Below the pieces are notes generated by a model. That model searched no databases. It saw only the letters and a list, made by a program, of their open reading frames with translations, and was not told the DNA's origin. Made by a program: the position numbers and the translations under genes. A stretch of 64,000 nt of DNA from Herpetosiphon sp042688385 (lineage in GTDB: Bacteria; Chloroflexota; Chloroflexia; Chloroflexales; Herpetosiphonaceae): NCBI RefSeq assembly GCF_042688385.1, contig NZ_JBHUPY010000001.1, positions 248,001 through 312,000 of the forward strand, given 5' to 3'. This document shows positions 9,624-17,320 of the stretch, one piece after another. Numbering within the stretch: the first letter of the stretch is position 1; every line of letters begins with the position of its first letter.

Positions 9624-10811
9624 ATGACGATGCAAGAGCATACCAACGATCCCGCCTTGGACTTCTACCAATTTGATTTGCTGTTAACGCCTGAAGAGCG
9701 CGAAGTCCGTGATCGGGTGCGCAGCTTTATGCAACGTGAAGTTAAGCCAATCATCAACGAATATTGGGAGAAGGGCGAATTTCCGTTCGAATTGATTCCC
9801 AAATTGGCTGAACTCAAGGTCTGTGGCGGCACGATTCAGGGCTATGGCTGCCCCGGTTTATCGAGTGTGGCAACTGGCTTGGTTGCTGCCGAAATGGCCA
9901 AGGTCGATGGCTCGGTCTGTACCTTTTTTGGCGTAACCAGTGGCTTGGCAATGTCGAGCATCTACTACTGCGGCTCGGAAGCCCAAAAAGAATATTGGTT
10001 GCCCAAATTGGCCTCGATGGAAAAAATTGGCGCATTTGCCCTCACCGAGCCACATAACGGCTCAGATGCTTCGCATATTCAAACCACGGCACGGCTTGAA
10101 GGCGACCACTATGTGCTCAACGGCGAGAAACGCTGGATTGGCAATGCCTCGTTTGCCGATGTGATTATTGTTTGGGCACGCGATGAAGCAACCAACCAAG
10201 TCAGCGGCTTTTTGGTCGAAAAAGATACGCCTGGTTTTGAAGCGACGGTGATGCACGGCAAAATTGCCAAGCGCGCGCTTTGGAATGCAGAAATCAAACT
10301 CGACAATTGTCGTATTCCTGCCAGCAATCGGCTTGAAAAAGCCCGCTCCTTCAAAGATACCGCCGTTGTGCTGGCCAATACCCGCTTTGGTGTCGCATGG
10401 GAAGGCGTTGGCCATGCCCAAGCAGCCTACGAAATGGCTTTGCGTTACAGTCAAGAACGCAAGCAATTTGGCAAGCCAATTGCTGGCTATCAACTCATTC
10501 AAGAAAAATTGGTCAAGATGTTGGCCGAAGTTGTGGCCATGGAATTGACCACCTGGCGCTTGAGCGTGCTGCGCGACCAAGGTTTGATGACCGATGGTCA
10601 ATCGTCGCTGGCCAAGATGAACAATTCGGCCAAGGCCCGTCAAATTGTGGCGCTGGGACGCGAAATCTTTGGCGGCAACGGCCTGTTGCTCGAAAACCAT
10701 ATTGCGCGCCATTTTGCCGATATGGAAGCGGTCTATACCTATGAGGGCAGTAACGAGATCAATACGCTCGTCGTTGGCCGCGAAATTACTGGTGTGGCCG
10801 CCTTCGTCTAA
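9624..10811 (+). CDS. Acyl-CoA dehydrogenase family protein (glutaryl-CoA dehydrogenase-like)
   Basis: The 395-residue product has the full acyl-CoA dehydrogenase fold: an N-terminal helical domain, the FALTEPHNGSDAS FAD/substrate segment (about 134-146), a middle beta domain with NGEKRWIGNASFAD, and a C-terminal helical domain with RKQFGKPIAGYQLIQ. The catalytic base appears to be Glu374 in the YEGSNEIN motif near the C-terminus. That position and motif are shared with glutaryl-CoA dehydrogenase and plant short-chain acyl-CoA oxidase. The enzyme would oxidise a short acyl-CoA with FAD and pass electrons to ETF. The substrate is inferred only. A strong AGAAGGAGAT site precedes the ATG. The next gene is on the same strand 132 bases away. 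Confidence 0.88.
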   Translation: MTMQEHTNDPALDFYQFDLLLTPEEREVRDRVRSFMQREVKPIINEYWEKGEFPFELIPKLAELKVCGGTIQGYGCPGLSSVATGLVAAEMAKVDGSVCTFFGVTSGLAMSSIYYCGSEAQKEYWLPKLASMEKIGAFALTEPHNGSDASHIQTTARLEGDHYVLNGEKRWIGNASFADVIIVWARDEATNQVSGFLVEKDTPGFEATVMHGKIAKRALWNAEIKLDNCRIPASNRLEKARSFKDTAVVLANTRFGVAWEGVGHAQAAYEMALRYSQERKQFGKPIAGYQLIQEKLVKMLAEVVAMELTTWRLSVLRDQGLMTDGQSSLAKMNNSAKARQIVALGREIFGGNGLLLENHIARHFADMEAVYTYEGSNEINTLVVGREITGVAAFV

Positions 10812-10832
10812 ATCGCAATCAATTCGGGTTTT

Positions 10833-10860
10833 CAATCGCAGGCCGCTTGGTCTGCGATTG
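10833..10860. terminator. Hairpin after the acyl-CoA dehydrogenase gene
   Basis: A perfect 9-bp stem (CAATCGCAG at 10833-10841 with CTGCGATTG at 10852-10860) with a 10-base loop lies 21 bases after the stop codon. No T-run follows on the plus strand, so it may be a processing or attenuating hairpin rather than a full intrinsic terminator. Confidence 0.5.
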
Positions 10861-10943
10861 GGCGTTAAAGTGCATCAAATGGCCGATGTTGGCTTGGCTG
10901 TGGCTTGCTATCCTCAAGGCTTGATAGATTACAGGAGCAGCCA

Positions 10944-11567
10944 ATGTCGATTCAAAACGCCTATAATCAATGGGCTACGAGCTATGATAGCGACCATAAC
11001 CGCACCCGCGACCTTGATCAGCAATTGATGCGCGAGCTGTTGCAGGGCCAAGAGTATCAAGCAATTTTGGAGTTGGGCTGTGGCACGGGCAAAAATACGC
11101 AGTTTTTTAGCACGCTTGGGGCTGAAGTTGTGGCGCTGGATTTTTCAGCAGGCATGCTTGAACAAGCCCGCAGCAAAATCAATGCAGCCCATGTGCACTT
11201 TCAGCAGGCAGATTTAACTCAAGCATGGCCAGTCGCTAGCGGCCATTTCGCTTTGGTGGTGACAAATTTGGTGCTTGAGCATCTGGCTGATCTCGATCAT
11301 TTTTTCGCTCAAGCCAGCCAAGCTATGAGTGCCAACGGGCAATTAGTCGTTTCCGAATTACACCCGTTTCGCCAGTATCAAGGCTCGCAAGCTCGCTTCC
11401 AAGGCCAAGAAGGTATCATTCAGGTTCCGGCTTTTACCCATCATATCAGCGATTTTTTGCTGGCGGCGGCCAAGGCTGGCTTGCAGTTGAGCCAATTGCA
11501 CGAACATTGGCATAACGATGATCTGAATCAACCGCCGCGTTTGCTCACGTTGCGCTGGCACAAATAG
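10944..11567 (+). CDS. Class I SAM-dependent methyltransferase
   Basis: The 207-residue product contains the SAM-binding motif LELGCGTGKNTQFF (about 38-51), an acidic post-II position in VVALDFSAGML, and the VTNLVLEHLADLDHFFAQA segment typical of small-molecule methyltransferases of the UbiE/BioC type. The substrate cannot be told. The frame is open further upstream, but AGGAG at 10933-10937 places the start at ATG 10944. It stands alone between the acyl-CoA dehydrogenase gene and a Ser/Thr kinase gene. A small GATTGT/ACAATC hairpin follows at 11583-11598. Confidence 0.83.
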   Translation: MSIQNAYNQWATSYDSDHNRTRDLDQQLMRELLQGQEYQAILELGCGTGKNTQFFSTLGAEVVALDFSAGMLEQARSKINAAHVHFQQADLTQAWPVASGHFALVVTNLVLEHLADLDHFFAQASQAMSANGQLVVSELHPFRQYQGSQARFQGQEGIIQVPAFTHHISDFLLAAAKAGLQLSQLHEHWHNDDLNQPPRLLTLRWHK

Positions 11568-11760
11568 GCGAACGCTGGCAGAGATTGTGCTAACAATCAC
11601 CATTAATTGCAGCGCTTGAAACACCACTCCAACCAAGTGCGTAGAAGCGCCAACATACTCTCAGCAGAATCTCAGCTTACTCGCCCCTGCAACTATTCAC
11701 AAAAGCCCTGAGATCGTCTAGACTGAGCCGACACAATGAATTATTGTGAGGTCTTTTTAT

Positions 11761-14454
11761 ATGCAAGATCCCCAGTTGATTGGGCGCATGCTCAATCATT
11801 TCAAAATTGTTGATAAACTTGGTCAGGGTGGGATGGCGATGGTCTATCGTGCCTACCAAGAAAACCTCAATCGCACGGTGGCGCTTAAATTGTTGCCCCC
11901 AGAGATGACCTTTGACCAAAGTTATATTGCGCGCTTTCAGCAAGAGGCGCGGGCAGCAGCTGGGCTTGAACATACCCATATTGTGCCTATCTACGAAACT
12001 GGCCAAGCTGAAGGCTTTCACTACATCGTGATGAAATACATTGAGGGCAATACGCTCAAGGAAAATATTGAGCAAGAAGCCCCAATGTCGGTCAATCGCG
12101 TGTTGGAGTTGCTTGAGCCAATTGGCAAGGCGCTCGATTATGCCCATAGAAAGGGTGTCATTCACCGTGACATCAAGCCCTCGAATGTGATGATTACGCC
12201 AGAAGGTTGGGTCTATTTGACCGACTTTGGCTTGGCGCGTGGCGGCAGCAGCGACTCTGGGCTAACCCAAATTGGCACGGTGATGGGCACGCCTGAATAT
12301 ATGTCGCCGGAGCAGGCCCAAGGTTTGGCAGTAGGCGCGGCGAGCGATTTGTATTCGTTGGCAATTATGGCCTATGAAATGCTGACTAAGCAAATGCCAT
12401 TTGTGGCCAATAATCCCCAAGCAGTGCTGTTGGCGCGGGTTATTCGGGCACCGCGAGCGCCAAGTGATTTGGTGCCAACGATGCGTTCGGCGGTTGAAGA
12501 TGTATTGATGAAAGCTTTGGCGCGCACGCCCGAAGCACGTTATGCAACCGCTGCTGATTTTTTTGAGGCCTTGCGCCAAGCCAACAATGGGGCGCAGCCA
12601 AACATTCCTGCAACGCCAGCCTTTGTGCCAAACCAACAACCACAGTATGCGCCAACGCCAAGTTACCCAGCAACTCCGATGAGTAACCAACAGGCGGCTG
12701 TGCCACCGTATCAGCCAACGCCGCTGAGTAATCAGCAGGTTCGGCCTAGCTATCCAAGCAATCCAAGCAATCAACAAGTGCCAATGTACAACCAATCGCC
12801 GTATGATGGCTATGTAGCGGCTAATACCCAAGCCACCAAGCCAGCGATTATGCCTGTCACTGGCCAAACCATGCAGTACCATCAGCAGCCAATTAGCCAA
12901 CCAAGCCCGGCGGCCTATGCGCCAACAGCAACCGCTTCTTCCCAGCGCAACAAGCAAAAAATGACGATCTGGATTGGCGTAGGCGTTTTGTTGTTAATTG
13001 CGGCAGTCGTAGGCATTATTTTGGCCAATAGCAGCGATGCCGAAGATATTATTGCCCAAGGCGACGTAGCATTTGAACGGCGTGGCGGCTTGATCGAAGC
13101 GATCAATCTTTACAAAGAAGCAACCGCTGCCGATGATGAAAGCTTCGAAGCGCACGAAAAACTGGCGATTGCTTATCTGATGCGGGGCCAAACGCCTGAT
13201 GCAAATGAGGCTATTCGCAAAGCAATTGCGCTCGATGCGAATCAAGCAAGCGGTCATGCGTGGCTCAGCCAAGTGCATTCAGATAATCGCCAGCATAACG
13301 AAGCCTTGGCCGAGGCCGAAGAAGCAGTGCGTTTGGATGGTAATAATCCTTTGGCTTATGTAGCGCGGGCCACTGCTCGCTCTGATGTTGGCAACGAACT
13401 TGGCGATAGCGATTTGCTCAAGCAAGCCTTGGCCGATGCCGATAAATCGATTGAGCTGGCAGCCAATCGGTCGCGCTTTGAACAAGCCATGGCCTATAGT
13501 GCCAAGGGCTATGTGCAGTGGGTCGTCTATCAGGACGAAACCAGTCGCGACGCTGGAGCTGGCAAAGAATATGTCGTCGATGGGATTGATAATTTCAATC
13601 GGGCGATTGGTTTACAAGAACAATTGCCGTTGCTGCGCAATAATATTGGCTATTTTTATGCTGAACAAGGACGAGTTGCGCTCTACTTAGGCGAATCGGA
13701 TACTGCCGAGCAGCGTTTTGCCAAAGCCTATCAATCATTCGACGATGCTTTAGCGCTCGACCCGAATTATGGCCTGGCCTTTGCAGGCAAGGGCTGGACG
13801 CAAATTTACGAACGTAAATATGAAGAAGCGCAGCAATTCTTTGATCAGGCGCTTGAGCGCAACCCCAAAGATGCCAACGCATTAAATGGCCGCGCGCTGA
13901 CCAACTGGTGGCTTGGCCGCAACAATTCGAGCGACCCGCAGAGCGATTATGAGGCGGCGATTCGCGATTATGAGGCAGCTTTGGCAGGCGCGCCATCGTG
14001 GCTTTCGGTCTATGTTGATTTAGGCTATGTCTATCTCTACGATACCAAAGATACCGATAAAGCGCTTGCAACCTTCAAAAAGGCTTTAGAGCGCGATCCC
14101 GATTACCCAAATGCGATTGCTGGGCTAGCTGATACCTACTACGAAACGCGCTATTATGACGAGGCCTTGAAACTCTACGAGCAAACAATTGACCTAAAGC
14201 CCGATTTTGCAACCGCCTACCTCGGCAAAGCCAATGTCTTGTACAATAGGAAAGATTACGATGCGGCAATTGATCAATACAGTACCGCACTCGAATACGA
14301 TTCTTCGCTTAAAAACGCCTATATCGGCAAAGCCTATTGCTACCAAGGCAAAGGCAATATCGAAGAGGCGCGCAAAGTGCTCGACGATGGAATCGATTCG
14401 GTGTCGTATAATGATCAATCCGAATTAAAAGCTATATTGGATAAACTAAAATAA
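11761..14454 (+). CDS. Transmembrane Ser/Thr protein kinase with C-terminal TPR array
   Basis: The 897-residue product begins with a Hanks-type kinase domain (about 14-270): glycine loop GQGGMAMVYRA, catalytic Lys43 in VALK, HRDIKPSNV, DFG and TPEYMSPEQA. A proline/glutamine/asparagine-rich linker (about 275-395) follows, then one membrane helix (IGVGVLLLIAAVVGIILA, about 402-422) and an extracellular array of TPRs to the end. Architecture suggests a cytoplasmic kinase signalling from a TPR sensor outside. A GTG 15 bases upstream could serve as start, but its surrounding GTGAGG looks like the ribosome-binding site for the ATG at 11761. The stop overlaps the next gene by one base. Kinases of this family lie also at 56567 and 59374. 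Confidence 0.9.
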   Translation: MQDPQLIGRMLNHFKIVDKLGQGGMAMVYRAYQENLNRTVALKLLPPEMTFDQSYIARFQQEARAAAGLEHTHIVPIYETGQAEGFHYIVMKYIEGNTLKENIEQEAPMSVNRVLELLEPIGKALDYAHRKGVIHRDIKPSNVMITPEGWVYLTDFGLARGGSSDSGLTQIGTVMGTPEYMSPEQAQGLAVGAASDLYSLAIMAYEMLTKQMPFVANNPQAVLLARVIRAPRAPSDLVPTMRSAVEDVLMKALARTPEARYATAADFFEALRQANNGAQPNIPATPAFVPNQQPQYAPTPSYPATPMSNQQAAVPPYQPTPLSNQQVRPSYPSNPSNQQVPMYNQSPYDGYVAANTQATKPAIMPVTGQTMQYHQQPISQPSPAAYAPTATASSQRNKQKMTIWIGVGVLLLIAAVVGIILANSSDAEDIIAQGDVAFERRGGLIEAINLYKEATAADDESFEAHEKLAIAYLMRGQTPDANEAIRKAIALDANQASGHAWLSQVHSDNRQHNEALAEAEEAVRLDGNNPLAYVARATARSDVGNELGDSDLLKQALADADKSIELAANRSRFEQAMAYSAKGYVQWVVYQDETSRDAGAGKEYVVDGIDNFNRAIGLQEQLPLLRNNIGYFYAEQGRVALYLGESDTAEQRFAKAYQSFDDALALDPNYGLAFAGKGWTQIYERKYEEAQQFFDQALERNPKDANALNGRALTNWWLGRNNSSDPQSDYEAAIRDYEAALAGAPSWLSVYVDLGYVYLYDTKDTDKALATFKKALERDPDYPNAIAGLADTYYETRYYDEALKLYEQTIDLKPDFATAYLGKANVLYNRKDYDAAIDQYSTALEYDSSLKNAYIGKAYCYQGKGNIEEARKVLDDGIDSVSYNDQSELKAILDKLK

Positions 14455-14735
14455 TGCGAGCATTGATTCTCACACTTCCAGCAGTTATCATGTGCTGCGG
14501 CATCATTTGGATGGCCGCAGCAACCACGTTTTTCGCCAATCGTTCTGGTCGGGTGGCCGACCTGCGCAAATTATTTAGCCAGATGAGCCTCGGGATTGGG
14601 GCGGCGTTTTTAGTTTGGGCAGGGATCGTGATTATGCTCGATATTGTTAAAATTGCTTATCCAACGGTTTTTGCAATTGTTGGCGCGATTTTTCTGTTCC
14701 AAGGTTGGGCATTTAGCCGTTTCAAGCTATTCTAA
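14454..14735 (+). CDS. Small three-helix membrane protein, function unknown
   Basis: A 93-residue hydrophobic protein with three likely membrane segments (about 4-24, 45-64 and 69-88) joined by a basic loop (NRSGRVADLRKLFSQ). I do not recognise the family. Its ATG overlaps the TAA of the kinase gene by one base (TAATG), so translation is probably coupled to the kinase and the two may act at the same membrane. This coupling is the only functional hint. Confidence 0.65.
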   Translation: MRALILTLPAVIMCCGIIWMAAATTFFANRSGRVADLRKLFSQMSLGIGAAFLVWAGIVIMLDIVKIAYPTVFAIVGAIFLFQGWAFSRFKLF

Positions 14736-14753
14736 AACACCAAGGAGCCTGCT

Positions 14754-15275
14754 ATGGCGGTTGTACCACTGATCGAGCTTGGAAACCCATTGTTACGCCA
14801 GCCAGCAACTCCCTTCGTCGACCCAACCAGCCCTGAAGTAGCGCGAATTTTGAATGACATGCGCGATACCTTGGCCGATATGCGCCAACGCATTGGCTAT
14901 GGCCGAGGTATTGCCGCTCCGCAAATTGGTGTGCTCAAACGCCTGATTTTGATCGATACCCCTGAAGCAAATTTGGTCTTGGTCAACCCCCGTTTTGAGC
15001 GCTGGAGCCGCGAGGAAGACGAGCGCTATGAATCGTGTTTTAGTTTTCCTGGCATTTGGGGGCTGGTGCAACGCCCGCTTGGCGTAACGGTCGTCGCCTA
15101 TACCTTGGCTGGCGAGGAGCAACGGATTGAAGCCACAGGCAGCCTCTCGCGCATCATCCAGCACGAAATGGATCATCTTGATGGCTTTGTCTGGCTCGAT
15201 CGTAATCCCGATTTGCATAGCCTCTGTACCACTCAAGAATATGAAAAACGCTACGTTAGTCGCGAATCACATTAA
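14754..15275 (+). CDS. def: Peptide deformylase
   Basis: The 173-residue product carries the three deformylase motifs: GRGIAAPQIG (about 50-59), a variant of EGCLS reading ESCFS with the metal ligand Cys95, and QHEMDHLDG with ligands His137 and His141 and catalytic Glu138. It removes the formyl group from the N-terminal methionine of new proteins. The second motif is altered (Gly to Ser, Leu to Phe), as in some second-copy deformylases, so activity may differ from the main enzyme. AAGGAG lies just upstream. No fmt gene is adjacent. The 3' end overlaps the convergent gene at 15267-15614 by nine bases. Confidence 0.9.
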   Translation: MAVVPLIELGNPLLRQPATPFVDPTSPEVARILNDMRDTLADMRQRIGYGRGIAAPQIGVLKRLILIDTPEANLVLVNPRFERWSREEDERYESCFSFPGIWGLVQRPLGVTVVAYTLAGEEQRIEATGSLSRIIQHEMDHLDGFVWLDRNPDLHSLCTTQEYEKRYVSRESH

Positions 15276-15614
15276 TTGCTTGAGCATGGTTTGGGCTGCC
15301 TGAGCCGCAAGCTGGGCATGGCGATCATCAATGCCATAGACTGCAATGTAGATTGTAATCTCGGCCTTGGTTGCAGTAGCCAATGGCTTCGGTGCATTGC
15401 TCCACGAATTATGGCCATTAGCTTCGGTGCGCGAAACATAACACACCTGATCGCCTGTATCCAGCATTAATTTACAATGGCCAAGCCACTCAGGCGCGGC
15501 GGTGCAAATGCACTCGTCGGCGGTTTGCAAGGCGGCTTCAAACAGCGCTTGAAGCTGGTTGGTTGCTGCAAGTTCGAGTTGCTCAACAATCGTTGCTGCG
15601 CCAATTTCTAGCAT
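15267..15614 (-). CDS. Small protein of unknown function downstream of a COG0523 GTPase
   Basis: A 115-residue, probably cytoplasmic protein with alpha-helical ends and four cysteines (ECICT, GHCK, VCYVSR). I do not recognise the family. The start at 15614 has an AAAGGAG site that overlaps the stop codon of the GTPase gene upstream, so the two are surely one transcript and possibly coupled. Metal binding by the cysteines is conceivable given the COG0523 neighbour, but this is inference. The 3' end overlaps def on the other strand. Confidence 0.6.
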   Translation of the reverse strand: MLEIGAATIVEQLELAATNQLQALFEAALQTADECICTAAPEWLGHCKLMLDTGDQVCYVSRTEANGHNSWSNAPKPLATATKAEITIYIAVYGIDDRHAQLAAQAAQTMLKQLM

Positions 15615-15626
15615 GTGGTTGCTCCT

Positions 15627-16235
15627 TTAGCGCAATGGCTCACTAAATGCCCGTAGCATCAAGGTGGTTGCCGCCGGATCGTCGGCAGTAAACGGAATCA
15701 CTGGCACATCGGGGCGCAAACTGCGAATCTCGGCGGCGACATGCTCAAGCACGCTTGGCTCTACTAAATCGCTTTTGGGCAATACAATCACATCGGCGAG
15801 ATTAATTTGGCCGCGCAGCAAATCACCTAAGCCATAGCTATCGTGCCACATTTTGCCAAAGCGCACCGGATCGACCAAAGCAATAAAGCGCCAATTGATC
15901 TGGCTAATCATTGGGTGTTGCAAGCTGGCTTTGAGCAATTCAGGTTTGGCAATGCCGCTGGCTTCGAGCAGCAGCCAATCTGGCTCATAATGCTCGCTCA
16001 AGCGCTGCACCGTAATTTGCAAAGGCAAGGCCAAATCGCAACAGACGCAGCCAGCCCGCAATTCGCGCACGGTCATGCCCTGCGATTGCAAATAGCGACC
16101 ATCGATGCCGACGCTCCCGCGCTCGTTTTCGATAATCGCCACATACTCGCCCCGATCAGCCAAGGCATTGGCGACCGCCAAGAGCAAGGTTGTTTTGCCT
16201 GTTCCCAAAAAGCCAGTTAATACCGCCGCGCGCAT
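15627..16235 (-). CDS. CobW/COG0523 family GTPase, short form (metallochaperone-like)
   Basis: The 202-residue product is a G3E GTPase: Walker A GFLGTGKTTLL (about 8-18), NERGSVGID switch segment, and the metal-binding CVCC at residues 63-66. COG0523 proteins deliver zinc, cobalt or other metals to client enzymes using GTP. This copy ends soon after the GTPase core and lacks the usual C-terminal CobW_C domain; family members normally exceed 300 residues. No frameshifted remainder is seen downstream, where the 115-residue gene begins after 12 bases. The short form could be natural or could use a partner protein for the missing domain. The start has GGAGGG upstream. Confidence 0.8.
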   Translation of the reverse strand: MRAAVLTGFLGTGKTTLLLAVANALADRGEYVAIIENERGSVGIDGRYLQSQGMTVRELRAGCVCCDLALPLQITVQRLSEHYEPDWLLLEASGIAKPELLKASLQHPMISQINWRFIALVDPVRFGKMWHDSYGLGDLLRGQINLADVIVLPKSDLVEPSVLEHVAAEIRSLRPDVPVIPFTADDPAATTLMLRAFSEPLR

Positions 16236-16265
16236 AGCCGTGCCCTCCGCTGAATCACCTTGGTA

Positions 16266-17288
16266 TTATAGACCATGTGCTTGGCGAAATGCCGCCTCAG
16301 TCGCCGCCAATAATGCCTCGCGCTGCTCCAAGGACAGGTGATATTCGTGGTGCTTTAATGTATCAGGGTAGATTTGAATTGATTGGGCCTTGCTTTGGGC
16401 AATAATTTCAGTGAAAAAATTAAATGCTTGATTTTGATCACTATTGAATAAATTAGTTTTAATTGCATCCCACGCAGCTGCATAATCCACAATTGGTAAG
16501 GTTACTTGTTGATCAACGAGTTGCTGATATTGGTTAAAATCATAGCCATAGTGGTGCAAGCGCCAGCCAGGCCAAGGATGCGGCAATAATTGCAGATTTG
16601 GATTAATGTCAGCACTCCAGACATGCACAACCTGCTGTTGCAGATCAAGATGCAAACAATCAACTAACTCTTTATGCATTAGACTTAAATCAAATGTTTG
16701 ATAGATTAAGTGCGGGTGCAAACCATCAAAAGCTTGCAGCGGAGTATAGAGCAAATTAAACACATCTTCGTGTAAAGGAAAGAAATACACTTGGCCATCA
16801 TTAAACCGGATACTGAGCAAGGTCAACACCCTCGCATCAGCAGCAAGCACCTGAAACTGAGGTGGTTCTACTTGAGCCATCCGCTCTTTTCGATCATATA
16901 TTAGCGGAAAGCGTTGGCAAAAATCATCGAATATCCCAAGATACAGCGCAAAATCATACATTTTGCGATACGCCCATTGAATCTTCCAACTAGGCCATTG
17001 GTAGCCCATACACTCAACCAAAATAGCTTGCTTGCTGAGATCTAATGGCTCATTCTCGCAACCAAAGAGCAGCACAACCTGCTTGAAGGGATCGATTAAG
17101 ATTCCAGCCTCAATGCTATAGGGATCTGTCCATTGATCTGGCTCGTGTTGGGCTTGCAGGCGAATAAGTTTGAGGGCGTGTTCCGGCCCCCAAAAAACCT
17201 GAAACGGCAAAGTATTGGCGATCCAATGATCGTAATACAGCTCATAGCTGGTTTCAGTCACGATAACTAAATTGGCGCGATGCCCCAT
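16266..17288 (-). CDS. Conserved protein of unknown function (MGHRAN start)
   Basis: A 340-residue protein opening MGHRANLVIV and containing YELYYDHWIAN and FWGPEHALKL. I have an impression of similar openings in hypothetical proteins of actinobacteria and other filamentous bacteria, but know no function. It is rich in aromatic residues (Trp, Tyr, Phe, His), has no signal peptide or membrane segment, and looks cytoplasmic. The start has GGGAG six or seven bases upstream. It lies between the LuxR-type regulator and the COG0523 gene on the same strand, 30 bases from each, so it may be co-transcribed with either. Confidence 0.65.
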   Translation of the reverse strand: MGHRANLVIVTETSYELYYDHWIANTLPFQVFWGPEHALKLIRLQAQHEPDQWTDPYSIEAGILIDPFKQVVLLFGCENEPLDLSKQAILVECMGYQWPSWKIQWAYRKMYDFALYLGIFDDFCQRFPLIYDRKERMAQVEPPQFQVLAADARVLTLLSIRFNDGQVYFFPLHEDVFNLLYTPLQAFDGLHPHLIYQTFDLSLMHKELVDCLHLDLQQQVVHVWSADINPNLQLLPHPWPGWRLHHYGYDFNQYQQLVDQQVTLPIVDYAAAWDAIKTNLFNSDQNQAFNFFTEIIAQSKAQSIQIYPDTLKHHEYHLSLEQREALLAATEAAFRQAHGL

Positions 17289-17320
17289 AGTGTTCTCCCT
17301 ACACTCATTATTTTGATTGG

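Noticed and set aside
11568..11760. Possible small RNA or tRNA in the gap before the Ser/Thr kinase
   Set aside because: No cloverleaf can be drawn and only a 6-bp hairpin is present.
12262..12957. Reverse-strand open frame of 231 codons
   Set aside because: It is Trp/Arg-rich shadow sequence opposite the kinase domain and linker of the Ser/Thr kinase gene.
15267..15275. Overlap of def with the convergent gene as a sign of wrong calls
   Set aside because: Both genes have good ribosome-binding sites and the overlap is only nine bases at the 3' ends.
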